DNA of 64,000 bases from Bacillus sp. FJAT-28004 (lineage in GTDB: Bacteria > Bacillota > Bacilli > Paenibacillales > Paenibacillaceae). The notes under the pieces were generated by a model, which searched no databases, had not been told where the DNA came from, and saw nothing but the letters and a program-made list of their open reading frames with translations. The translations under genes were made by a program, and so were the position numbers. The stretch spans positions 319,970-383,969 of the forward strand of contig NZ_LGHP01000002.1 of NCBI RefSeq assembly GCF_001280845.1. The letters run 5' to 3'. Shown here piece by piece: positions 17,501 to 25,772 of the stretch; the stretch's first letter is position 1, and each line of letters opens with the position of its first letter.

Positions 17501-19111
17501 GGCACAAAGATAACTCCTGATTCAACTATTGATAAAACAACAGCTGTTTTTAATAAAGACCCGAATAACCAATCAGATATAACCGTTGGAATGGATCTTC
17601 AAGGCAATACGCTAACTGGAGTCAAAAATAGATTACTCTACCTGAGCCCTGATATCGACTATAGCGTTTCAGAAAACGAAGTCATTATCCATCGCTCTTA
17701 TCTTGCAACGCTAGGTGAAGGGAAGAGCAACCTGACTTTTGAATTCAGTTCAGGCGACAATAAGCATTTAGAGGTAAGCGTGACAGACATAAACGGTGCA
17801 GAAATCGATATCGCTTTAAGTAAAGCGGTTGTTGCATCGTCACAAAGCAAAAACCCGTTATATGCTGTAGATGGGGACAGAGCGACCAGATGGGCGCAGC
17901 AGGAAGGGTTAACCGTACCTCAGTGGTTGAAGGTCGATCTTGGCGATGAATACGACATAACAGGCGTGAAAACCAGATTTGAGCTGAATTCGGGATACAA
18001 ATACAAAATTGAATCCTCCACAGACGGCTCTAACTGGACAACGTATGCGGACAAGACCGGCACAGCCACCACACAGCAGATTAATGAGGATCGCAAGGAG
18101 ACTGCCATTCCAGCCAGATATATTCGGTTGAATATAACGGATTCCGACGGGAACGGGGCCGGCGTTTACGATTTCAATGTATTTACTTTTAAAGAAGCGG
18201 CCGCATCCAATTCCTCAATAAGCCCGGCATCGGTCATTTTTGACAAGAATCCTTCGCAGCAGCTGGACGCAGTGATCGATGTGGCCTTAAACGGAAATAC
18301 ACTTATTGGAGTGAAAAATGGAGAGGTGCAGCTGACAGCTAATGTGGATTATACTCTGATCAACGATAAGGTAACGATATTGAAATCGTATTTGGCTGCT
18401 CTTGAGGTAAGTACCGTTAACCTTACCTTTACGTTTAGCGCAGGACAAGACGCTAATCTCGAAGTACAAGTGATGAACACCAGCGGTGGCAGCAATGGCG
18501 GAGGCAATAACGGAGGCAATAACAACGGTAATCCTTCGGACGGTGGAACGGAGGATGGTCATGGCACGGAAGCTCCGAAGTTCACAGACGTTAACGGTCA
18601 CTGGGCGCAAGCCAACATTGAGGCAGCCGTGAAGCAAGGCATCGTCAAAGGATATACGGATGGTACGTTTAAGCCAAACGCAACTGTGACACGGGCAGAG
18701 TTTGTAGTCATGCTCATGAACGGGCTGAAGTTAGCTGACAACAAGGCCGAGCTGAGCTTTGTCGATGGCGAAAAGATTGGCGCCTGGTCTCAAGAAGCGA
18801 TTGCGCAAGCACTGCAAGCAGGAATCGTAACAGGCTATAATGACGGAAGCTTCCGTCCGGCCGCGAGTGTTACTCGCGCGGAGCTGGCGGTCATGATTGC
18901 CAGAGCAGGTGGGGCGAAGCTACCGGACGTGGAAACGACCGGCTTTGCAGACGACAGTGAAATACCGGCCTGGGCGAAGAGCGCTGTATACGTCATGAAG
19001 GAAGCAGAAATCTTGAAGGGCAGATCAGGCAACATGTTTGCGCCCAAAGCGCAAGCAACTCGAGCTGAGGCGATTACAATTATTTTGAATTTGCTGCAGG
19101 CTGGCAAGTAA
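14546..19111 (+). CDS. Giant surface protein: beta-helix enzyme, three F5/8C-like + three CBM_X2-like modules, three SLH domains
   Basis: A 1521-residue secreted protein. Signal peptide (about 1-30, ending 'VQAAS'), then a right-handed parallel beta-helix domain (about 32-625) starting with 'FYVSPLGDDNNSGTSDSPFR', a start typical of beta-helix glycosidases and lyases such as GH141. Three F5/8-type C (discoidin) modules follow at about 632-755, 862-988 and 1087-1215 ('DGDTSTRWAQEEG', 'DGNTSTRWAQQEG', 'DGDRATRWAQQEG'), alternating with three CBM_X2-like modules (about 762-858, 992-1085, 1219-1311). A Gly/Asn linker leads to three SLH domains (about 1344-1521) that anchor it to the cell wall. 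GTAGGAGGCG lies just before the ATG. The catalytic reaction is not proven; a glycan-cleaving role is inferred from fold, binding modules and the importer directly upstream. Confidence 0.88.
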   Translation: MKRKLALLIAIYMVFTSLSLSGAIKPVQAASQQSFYVSPLGDDNNSGTSDSPFRTIDKAREAVREINSTMTDDIYVYLQDGEYLLDETLTFDSLDSGNNGYKVIYTADAGATPVISGGVDISAGWELYDNEKNIYKKTGVDWNFRQLYVGEDRGIRARQPNLTNDVVKGPYYRAKNGEYPYAINEDARSWASELSGTSAEMVILQSWSQVRGRIDTINETTGQVDFKFPESGFSYNHHGQGNSPYFFENALSLLDAEGEWYLDTAEETVYYKPRISETINATRIIAPKLETVVNVEGSLGSKVHDIEFSGITFMHSNWLAPSSYGYVDVQAGFRFQSVTGGNNTEIRNTARYTASRAMLELKYTSHITISNNIFQYAGSWGIMGYEGTDHTSIDGNKFSDNAGGGVSMGIVGDLWDDNEGKDLYTLPDGQSQFDTITNNTIDHIGLDYGDMVGIGAMLPQNMTIANNEISNLPYSGISIGWNWSDADHGMTNNQVHNNYIHDSVRLIQDGGGIYTLGRMDGFSNIYHNYIKNMRQGEYAAWNHIMGVYLDGATSYRMVERNVIDNTEHAFATNNAHDNIFRYNYYNVDFGGITSNTAIGNISVSGTNWPQEAQDIIAAAGPWKAPLPAPQEPVNLALKKPVTAFSHSNDPALAVDGDTSTRWAQEEGRTDAQWLTVDLGDVYSIASTSTMFELNTGYKYKIEYSEDGENWELFTDKTAIATTEQTNQDENDVMARYMRITLSHGWGGSIYEFSVYPGDGGTPPESNSLIQRNEVTFDKNPSRQVDMQVKMVLNGGKLDGIKNGAAQLVPDQDYKLFWDQVLIYKSYLQSLPTGENNLTFDFAAGEDPVLKVKVIEDDGSVNVALNKPVTASSQSLEPANAVDGNTSTRWAQQEGIWNTEGWLMVDLQGVYAVKSVTTMFELSSGYKYKIEYSMDGQSWHTYTDRTASETTQQTYQDNNENAVSARYMRIKALYSLGPSIYEFSVFGTKITPDSTIDKTTAVFNKDPNNQSDITVGMDLQGNTLTGVKNRLLYLSPDIDYSVSENEVIIHRSYLATLGEGKSNLTFEFSSGDNKHLEVSVTDINGAEIDIALSKAVVASSQSKNPLYAVDGDRATRWAQQEGLTVPQWLKVDLGDEYDITGVKTRFELNSGYKYKIESSTDGSNWTTYADKTGTATTQQINEDRKETAIPARYIRLNITDSDGNGAGVYDFNVFTFKEAAASNSSISPASVIFDKNPSQQLDAVIDVALNGNTLIGVKNGEVQLTANVDYTLINDKVTILKSYLAALEVSTVNLTFTFSAGQDANLEVQVMNTSGGSNGGGNNGGNNNGNPSDGGTEDGHGTEAPKFTDVNGHWAQANIEAAVKQGIVKGYTDGTFKPNATVTRAEFVVMLMNGLKLADNKAELSFVDGEKIGAWSQEAIAQALQAGIVTGYNDGSFRPAASVTRAELAVMIARAGGAKLPDVETTGFADDSEIPAWAKSAVYVMKEAEILKGRSGNMFAPKAQATRAEAITIILNLLQAGK

Positions 19112-19373
19112 TCGAAAATATTAGGGCTTTTTCTAAAGACTATTTCATGCTGCGACCGTTAAACGGAACAGTATGGGGGGGGGGCGGACTTCGACGCGCG
19201 GGAGATAGCCGCAATCTGCCTGCCATGACTTTGCAGCTTTCCGAGCGCCTGCCGGAAGATGATATCTTTCTTGAGGTTTTGATGTAGTCAGGAACGACCG
19301 AGAAGGGTTGCAACATTCAAATAGAAGGCTAGAAATCACAGAAGGTGGCTTCTGAAAAAGTCCAATTATCAAG

Positions 19374-19418
19374 CAGGTATCATTTGCACAATCTAATTGT
19401 GCGAGTGATACCTGTTTT
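19374..19418 (+). terminator. Long hairpin, probable terminator of the first beta-helix transcript
   Basis: CAGGTATCA/TGATACCTG and GCACAAT/ATTGTGC form a two-part stem (19374-19414) with a CTA loop and a small internal bulge, followed by TTTTACGTTT. Confidence 0.65.
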
Positions 19419-19526
19419 ACGTTTAATCGAATTATCAAATTCAGGCGGGTGCTTACATCAAAAGAACGATATAAAATTGGAATGACAATGTCACACGATG
19501 CCGGAGTATAGAAATCTACAACATAC

Positions 19527-19581
19527 AAAAAGCAGGTGGAGGAAAACAATTTGTATTCACTCCATCTGCTTTTATTTTTTT
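19527..19581 (+). terminator. Intrinsic terminator with long loop
   Basis: AAAAGCAGGTGGAG and CTCCATCTGCTTTT pair (one G-U) around a 16-base loop, followed by ATTTTTTT. A strong terminator about 280 bp before the next gene. Confidence 0.75.
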
Positions 19582-19863
19582 GGGTTTTCAGACAGTAATA
19601 GCGTTCTGTCTAATAATGAATGAATTTTTTGGAAATATCGAAAAATCGGTGAAATTCGTACTTTTTGAAGAACTTCATTGAGAAAAATTTATGGGACAAG
19701 TACTTTTTCGTGTATTGGGATTTTGTAGTGCTTGTTACGATCTGATTGTAATTCAACTATTGAAGTATCTAAAGGAGTAGGGGGATGGCGATGTAGGGGA
19801 AAGGTGTGTGTACAGTAATTCGTGTTGGACATGAAAAGATAAAGAAGGAGATATGTGAATCCT

Positions 19864-22800
19864 ATGAAAAAAATTGCAAAAAAAACTACAGCAATTGCAT
19901 TGGCCATTACATTAGTAATTTCAACATTCTCATTCACCAATACAAAAGTAAGTGCTGACGAAATAAACTCTCAAGTACGAAGCAATGTAATGGAAACTAT
20001 TTATGTCGGATCGACTGGTAACGACACCTTAGGTGACGGATCACAGTTCAGTCCATTTGCTACTTTACAAAGAGCACAACAAGCAGTGCAGCAAATCAAT
20101 CAAAACATGACAGGCGATATAATCGTTAGCATTGCACAAGGTGACTATTATATGCCAGATACTCTTCATTTCACACCACAGGATTCTGGTACAAACGGTT
20201 ACAATGTCATTTGGGAAAGTTCCGACGGAATCGGCGCAGCAAAACTAATCGGCGGTGTACCCGTTGATCCAAGCGACTGGGAACTAGCTGCTCAAAGCGA
20301 CGTTAACAACTACGGATTGCCAACTGATCTAGTTGGTAAAGTGTGGAAGGTTCAACTGGACAAGGCGAACTATCCTACAACATTCAGCGGACTGAATTCT
20401 GAGGCTTTTAATACATTGTATGTCGATGATACGCGGGCAACGATGGCAAGAACGCCTAACCTAATACCTCAGGCGGGATTCCCTCAAGCCAAGGATACCT
20501 ATAAACGCACAGCAGGAAGCTCCAATGGGAAAAATATTCAAATCTATAAAGGTGATTTAACTGCCGATCAGATCAATGGATTACAACTTGCGCAGAATAA
20601 TGGTAAGGAAGTTGCTCAAGTATTTACTTGGGACGGCGGTACTGGTGGCGTTGCCGGTTCATGGGACTGGTTTACAGATACGGAACCTGTCGCAAGTATA
20701 GACATAGGTTCATCCACAATTTCACTGAACCAGCCACAAGTAACAAATTCGGATTTCTATCACAAATACCAATATTACGTAAAGTACCCAGTAAGCAATG
20801 GTTCAAGATATTTCCTTCAAGGTAATCTTTCGTTCCTTGACACACCGGGAGAATACTATTATGACAAGACAGAAGGCATGCTCTATTACTATCCGGCTGA
20901 TGGAACGATGACCAATAAAACAGTTGTCACTCCAACTATGCAAACAATTATCAACATGCAAGGTACTCCAAAATCAAAAGCTGGTGATAAACCGAATCCA
21001 GCACTTCAAGTTCATCATATTGTTTTAGATGGCCTTGCTGTAAAGGACACAGAATTTAGCGATTATTACAGCTATACCTATAACTATGGTGATATGGGTG
21101 GATTTGGGGTATTCCCACCTGTAGCATTGGAAGAGGGCGTAACTTTGCCGGCATATGTCGAATCCGCTGAGCGTCCGGCATTCCAAGTCGGCAGTATTAC
21201 GATGCAAGGCACTAACAACATAACAATTAAAAACAGTCTGGTTAAAAATGCTGGTGTATACGGCATCTTTATGAAAGGTGACAATCAGTTTGACACGATT
21301 ACAAACACCACGGTTGAATACACTGGTGCTGGTGGAATTTCCATGGATGGTGGATATCCCGGTGTCGGCAAATATTCCAATCATAATACGATTAACAATG
21401 TTCTTATCCATGACGTTGGTCAGCTTGTAGGACATGGGGTTGGTCTTACCGTTATGAATACTGGTCAAAGCACATTCAGCCACTTGGAGATTTATAATTC
21501 GCCTAAACGTGGGATGCTTATTCTTGGCGGATATCCTCGCGGCGGGAAAGGTGCAAACCCGAATTTCGATAATGTAAGAGATAACTATACCGTCGGCAAT
21601 CATTTCTCATACATCTACTTGCACCACACTCACCAAGATGCCGGTGAAGATAGTTCCCTGTTTATGTCATGGTTAACTGCAGGTGGCGGACAATGGTATT
21701 CTGCTGCAACACAGCACGGATCAAATGATGTTAACCATTTAACCACCAACCTCTCAGAAATTGATCTATCAGTTGACCGTTATAACTACATGGATCAAGT
21801 GCTCATCGGTAATATCGGTACCGCAGCGTCCGTGCATGAAAAAAATTCGGTTGGCGGGTTGGATACTGCTATGGGTGCAACCGGTTTTGTGTTTTCTAAT
21901 GTTCAAGCCGTGAACGTGCAGAGTCACTCATTGGCTATTCGTCCTGGCAATTCTGGTGGCTATGGAGATATGTACATTTTCCAAAACGTAACCAACAATA
22001 TTGACGACATATCTAGCGTACAGTCGTTTGATTCGTCAAAAATGCAATACAATTTAATTGGGTTAACTTCTTCATTCCCGACGCAGTTGCTCGGAGCCAA
22101 TCAACCGACCTACCCACAAACAACTCCTTCGAATGTATACTTTTCCGATACATTTAACGAGTCCACTCTCGACACAACAAAGTGGACAGTAGAAAAAGGC
22201 AGTGTGGATATGTCTATGGGCGTGTTGGCAAGTCCGAACGACCCACTGCTAGGTAACAGATCGCTTTCGATCTTTACTCCACTTAATCGTAGTGGGGTTG
22301 TTGTTAGCCGTCCTTTTGCAGATCCTATAAATAAGATTGTGACAGTCAAGTTCTTTGACAGACATAAGGATTATTTCTTTGGAGATCCACCAACAACTTC
22401 TCCCAATGACCCTAATTTGGCGCATACGTACTTGCGGGTCGATGACGGCAAAAATATTCTCGGAGTTGGTGCCAACGGTAATGTATCGTACGATTACTAT
22501 ACAATCCAAAAAGGAGATCAATCAATTGTAACAAATGTGCGTCGTGATTTCGGTTGGCGTACTCTTACAATGGACTATTCCTCCGGAACCGAAGTGGAAA
22601 TTTCTATTGATGATCAGCAAGTTGCAGCTTATACCGAGGAAGATGATGTCGCTACTGCATTTACATACGTTGGTATGGGCGACTGGGGAACAAGTTGGCC
22701 AGATGGGAAATCGGTTGGTAGTTCGACTCATTTCAGCGATTTCTATATTTATGGCGGCCAGGAGGCTCCGCCAGTTCTACCACTTGAAAACATTCCACCG

Positions 22801-25356
22801 GCTGCAGAATCAACCCAAATTTATTCTGAGGATTTCAGTAATTACGCTATCGGGAGCACGGACAGACCCATCGGCTGGAGAGACAGCAGAGAAGGTACGT
22901 CAAATGCCAAGGCTTCTTTTCGAATCGTGGAAGATGCAACAGTGGGCAAGGCCATGCGAATTACGGAGCCGGACAATGTTGTATTCTATGGTCTCGGAGA
23001 TTCATCACTGAAAAACTATACGTTAACAATGCAAGCGAAATTTGTGTCATGGTCTGGCAACACGAACGGAACTTACGCAAGTTTTGGCCCATCCGTATTT
23101 GTCAGCGGCAATGATAGAGGTAATGTATCTCGTTATGAGCTGAGATATAATTATCCGAATCTCTCGAATGGTCAATGGAGTATTTACCAAAGAGGTGGAA
23201 ATCCTACCGACAACAACTTGATCAGCAATATCAAAATGCCTGACGGTTATAATATGAATGACTGGAACACCTACAAAATTGAAACCGGAAATGGTTCTAT
23301 CACATACTACGTTAATGACACTGTGGTTGCTCAAGTCTCAAACCCTAGCAATGCTTTTGGTGGTTTTGGGTTTGGCGGATACAATGCTACGTTTGATGTT
23401 GCAGACATTAGCCTTGTACAGAATCAGGATTCATTTAAGCTCTTAGCAAAGAGCGTAACTCCTACAAACAGTGTCAGCGATGGAACGAACGGGCCTACGG
23501 GTACCGCAACTGTGACATTCACTGCTGATCGAGCTGGCACTTATTACTATTCAGTGGTGTACAGTGCTGCCAATCAACCTATAATTAATACATCAGGAAC
23601 TGGAGTGGAGGTTAGAGAAGGCGATAACACCATAAATATCCCGAATCTTGCACCGTATGTTCCATATACAGTCTACATTCAAGAGAAGGATGCGAAAGGT
23701 AAGTTAAGCAATATTCTCAAAATGGATATTCCGAGCAGCACACCAAAGCTTAATTACTTAACATCTGGTAACGGCACTGTAACCAAAGGAAATGCAGGCA
23801 CATATCTTTCGGGTACGGCAATGTTAATTGACGCAACTCCGGATACGGGGTCCTACTTCCTTAATTGGACTTCATCCAATGGTGGAGTGTTTGCGGAGGC
23901 GAACAGCGCATCAACGGAATTCGCAACATCGTTCTATGATAATACGGTTACAGCAAACTTTTACCATGTATCGAACTTTAAATCAACAACCACAGGCACA
24001 GTGTACAACGGAACAGACATTGACCTAGTTGTTGATGTTGAGGGTACAAATCTAAACAATCCTGGTGCTGCCGTTGGCATGTACGTATTAGCGAATGGTA
24101 TGAGCTATCAGGTCACAGAAGGGACTCAAACGATCAATGTTTCAACACCTTTAAGCGGAGAGCTTATGACTGTCCAGCTGTATGACCAAAAAGGAAACTT
24201 GCTTGGCACAACCGAAGTTTCGTTATCACCACCTATTGAAACGACACTGGTGGGTATTACGACACCTACAGCAATTACAGGTGTAGCCAATGGAACGGCC
24301 AAGAGTGCAGCAGCCCTTGGGTTGCCTTCAACTGTACTACTAGAAACTGATGCAGAAAGCGTCAATGCCAGTGTGACATGGGATGTAGAAGCATCAAGCT
24401 ACGACCCGTTGTTGACGACGGAACAGATCTTCACGGTCAATGGAACAGTTACCTTGCCAGCAGGGGTGCTCAATCCAGATGAGATAGCTTTAACAACAAG
24501 TATTAGCGTCACCGTCAATGCGACCACGGAATCAATGAAAGTGGTATTGTCGGGCCCAGGTAATGTTGACGCCGGAGACAGCTTCACGTTGACTTACGTC
24601 CTAAGCAATGTTGCAGAATTCGTGTATGCGCTGGATCAAACGATCCATTATGACAGGTCCCAAGTCGAATTCCTATCCGTCGAAGCTATGCAAAGTGGAT
24701 TTTCGATCGTCGGACAGAAAGAAGGAGAAGGTGAGGTTCGCATTCTGATGGCAAGTGCTGGGCCTGGAAGTGCAATAAAGCATACGGCTCCTGTATTGAA
24801 ACTGAACTTCAAGGCCAAAGAGATTGACCAAAGTGCAACGAGCTCCATCTTCTTAGCTGACGTAACGGCTGCGGGTGCAGATGGAATCGAAACGGCTGTG
24901 AGCAATGGTTCCGCACACACGATTCAAATTATTGTCGTGGATAAAGCGGCATTGCAAGCACTAATTACGAGTGCGCAAGCAACGCATGATGCAGCGGTAG
25001 AAGGAGCAGGAATCGGTCAGTATCCTGCTGGTTCAAAAGCGATATTGCAAGCGGCAATTGATCGTGCTAAGGCAGTAGCGAGTCAAGGCGGGGCTACTCA
25101 GGAACAATTAAGTCAAGCAATCGCTCAATTGCAGGCAGCGTTGCAAGCATTTACAGCTTCCGTGAATGTAGAGGCTAATGGTGACCTAAATGGAGATAGT
25201 AAATTCAGCATTGGTGATCTCGCTCTCATCGCAGTGAGTTATGGAAAGACTTTTGCTGATGCGGATTGGGCTATGTATAAACAAGCGGATATGAACGGTG
25301 ATGGTAAGATAGACATCCTTGATCTTGCAGCTGTTGCAAGATTGATAATGGGTTAA
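19864..25356 (+). CDS. Giant secreted beta-helix protein with cohesin, FIVAR and dockerin modules
   Basis: About 1830 residues. Signal peptide (about 1-33, ending 'KVSA'), then a right-handed beta-helix domain (about 42-740) opening with 'YVGSTGNDTLGDGSQFSPFA', homologous to the third beta-helix protein (shared 'NTLYV.D.RATMART' and 'RYFLQGNL.FLD.PGEYYY'). Two concanavalin-like beta-sandwich modules follow (about 757-965 and 985-1190), an FN3-like region, an InlB-type repeat ('NYLTSGNGTVTKGNAGTYLS'), a beta-sandwich, an Ig-like module (about 1457-1552), a cohesin module (about 1558-1690), a FIVAR module (about 1692-1768) and a type I dockerin at the end with two Ca-binding loops ('DLNGDSKFSIGDLALI', 'DMNGDGKIDILDLAAV'). 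AAGGAG at 19845-19850 is 13 bp from this ATG and 4 bp from the in-frame GTG at 19855, so the start is ambiguous. No SLH domains. Activity is inferred only. Confidence 0.87.
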   Translation: MKKIAKKTTAIALAITLVISTFSFTNTKVSADEINSQVRSNVMETIYVGSTGNDTLGDGSQFSPFATLQRAQQAVQQINQNMTGDIIVSIAQGDYYMPDTLHFTPQDSGTNGYNVIWESSDGIGAAKLIGGVPVDPSDWELAAQSDVNNYGLPTDLVGKVWKVQLDKANYPTTFSGLNSEAFNTLYVDDTRATMARTPNLIPQAGFPQAKDTYKRTAGSSNGKNIQIYKGDLTADQINGLQLAQNNGKEVAQVFTWDGGTGGVAGSWDWFTDTEPVASIDIGSSTISLNQPQVTNSDFYHKYQYYVKYPVSNGSRYFLQGNLSFLDTPGEYYYDKTEGMLYYYPADGTMTNKTVVTPTMQTIINMQGTPKSKAGDKPNPALQVHHIVLDGLAVKDTEFSDYYSYTYNYGDMGGFGVFPPVALEEGVTLPAYVESAERPAFQVGSITMQGTNNITIKNSLVKNAGVYGIFMKGDNQFDTITNTTVEYTGAGGISMDGGYPGVGKYSNHNTINNVLIHDVGQLVGHGVGLTVMNTGQSTFSHLEIYNSPKRGMLILGGYPRGGKGANPNFDNVRDNYTVGNHFSYIYLHHTHQDAGEDSSLFMSWLTAGGGQWYSAATQHGSNDVNHLTTNLSEIDLSVDRYNYMDQVLIGNIGTAASVHEKNSVGGLDTAMGATGFVFSNVQAVNVQSHSLAIRPGNSGGYGDMYIFQNVTNNIDDISSVQSFDSSKMQYNLIGLTSSFPTQLLGANQPTYPQTTPSNVYFSDTFNESTLDTTKWTVEKGSVDMSMGVLASPNDPLLGNRSLSIFTPLNRSGVVVSRPFADPINKIVTVKFFDRHKDYFFGDPPTTSPNDPNLAHTYLRVDDGKNILGVGANGNVSYDYYTIQKGDQSIVTNVRRDFGWRTLTMDYSSGTEVEISIDDQQVAAYTEEDDVATAFTYVGMGDWGTSWPDGKSVGSSTHFSDFYIYGGQEAPPVLPLENIPPAAESTQIYSEDFSNYAIGSTDRPIGWRDSREGTSNAKASFRIVEDATVGKAMRITEPDNVVFYGLGDSSLKNYTLTMQAKFVSWSGNTNGTYASFGPSVFVSGNDRGNVSRYELRYNYPNLSNGQWSIYQRGGNPTDNNLISNIKMPDGYNMNDWNTYKIETGNGSITYYVNDTVVAQVSNPSNAFGGFGFGGYNATFDVADISLVQNQDSFKLLAKSVTPTNSVSDGTNGPTGTATVTFTADRAGTYYYSVVYSAANQPIINTSGTGVEVREGDNTINIPNLAPYVPYTVYIQEKDAKGKLSNILKMDIPSSTPKLNYLTSGNGTVTKGNAGTYLSGTAMLIDATPDTGSYFLNWTSSNGGVFAEANSASTEFATSFYDNTVTANFYHVSNFKSTTTGTVYNGTDIDLVVDVEGTNLNNPGAAVGMYVLANGMSYQVTEGTQTINVSTPLSGELMTVQLYDQKGNLLGTTEVSLSPPIETTLVGITTPTAITGVANGTAKSAAALGLPSTVLLETDAESVNASVTWDVEASSYDPLLTTEQIFTVNGTVTLPAGVLNPDEIALTTSISVTVNATTESMKVVLSGPGNVDAGDSFTLTYVLSNVAEFVYALDQTIHYDRSQVEFLSVEAMQSGFSIVGQKEGEGEVRILMASAGPGSAIKHTAPVLKLNFKAKEIDQSATSSIFLADVTAAGADGIETAVSNGSAHTIQIIVVDKAALQALITSAQATHDAAVEGAGIGQYPAGSKAILQAAIDRAKAVASQGGATQEQLSQAIAQLQAALQAFTASVNVEANGDLNGDSKFSIGDLALIAVSYGKTFADADWAMYKQADMNGDGKIDILDLAAVARLIMG

Positions 25357-25368
25357 CGAAATCACCTA

Positions 25369-25400
25369 AGCTATCCTCCTACTTTTGTAGGGGGATGGCT
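25369..25400 (+). other. Hairpin directly after the second beta-helix gene
   Basis: AGCTATCCTCCTAC and GTAGGGGGATGGCT pair with two G-U pairs around TTTT. No T-run follows, so it may protect the 3' end or be a degenerate terminator; a clear terminator comes next. Confidence 0.4.
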
Positions 25401-25426
25401 CATTCTAATTAATCAAAGCATAGAAT

Positions 25427-25478
25427 AAAGGCGAATTCTCATTCCATATGGAATGGAAATTCGCCTTTTTCAATTTTT
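25427..25478 (+). terminator. Intrinsic terminator
   Basis: AAAGGCGAATT and AATTCGCCTTT form a long stem that includes a second inner palindrome (CATTCCATATGGAATG), followed by TTCAATTTTT. It closes the second beta-helix transcript. The 290 bp from here to the GH35 gene are AT-rich and hold no gene. Confidence 0.85.
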
Positions 25479-25772
25479 GAATCTATTAATAGTGTTCACA
25501 GACAAAACCGCTAGAGTTCGACACTAAAGATTAAAAATCAGAGAAAAGTCATAAAAAAGTTGTTGGAAATCTTTATTTTTTGAAGAAATGATATCTTATT
25601 ATTATTTTCAAAACCGTTGAGGCTAGTTAAGCTAACATTAACAATATTTGAAATTCAATTATATCAATGAATTAAAGAACGATGAATAAAAAATTAGAAA
25701 GAGTTTCTAGGCGCATTAGAATTAGACTCTCAGTGCTATGAAAGCTCTCTTTCAATTCAAAGGAGTTTAACA

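Larger units (their letters stand above)
19112..19863. other. Gene-free stretch with two terminators and a poly-G tract
   Basis: No gene recognised on either strand. A GC-richer part (about 19140-19290) contains a run of ten G at 19175-19184; its short open frames have no start signals and match nothing known to me. Two terminator hairpins follow (listed separately), then an AT-rich leader before the second beta-helix gene. Confidence 0.5.

Noticed and set aside
19145..19549. 134-codon open frame on the minus strand in the gap after the first beta-helix gene
   Set aside because: Runs through a terminator hairpin and the poly-C tract, has no ribosome site and no recognisable domain.
21025..21603. 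192-codon open frame on the minus strand
   Set aside because: Antisense to the second beta-helix domain; long only because of codon bias of the sense gene.
22535..23011. 158-codon open frame on the plus strand in another frame
   Set aside because: Lies inside the second beta-helix gene in an alternative frame; no ribosome site and unnatural composition.
24535..25356. A classical cellulosome scaffoldin
   Set aside because: Only one cohesin and one dockerin are present and no cellulose-binding scaffold was seen, so the term is not used.
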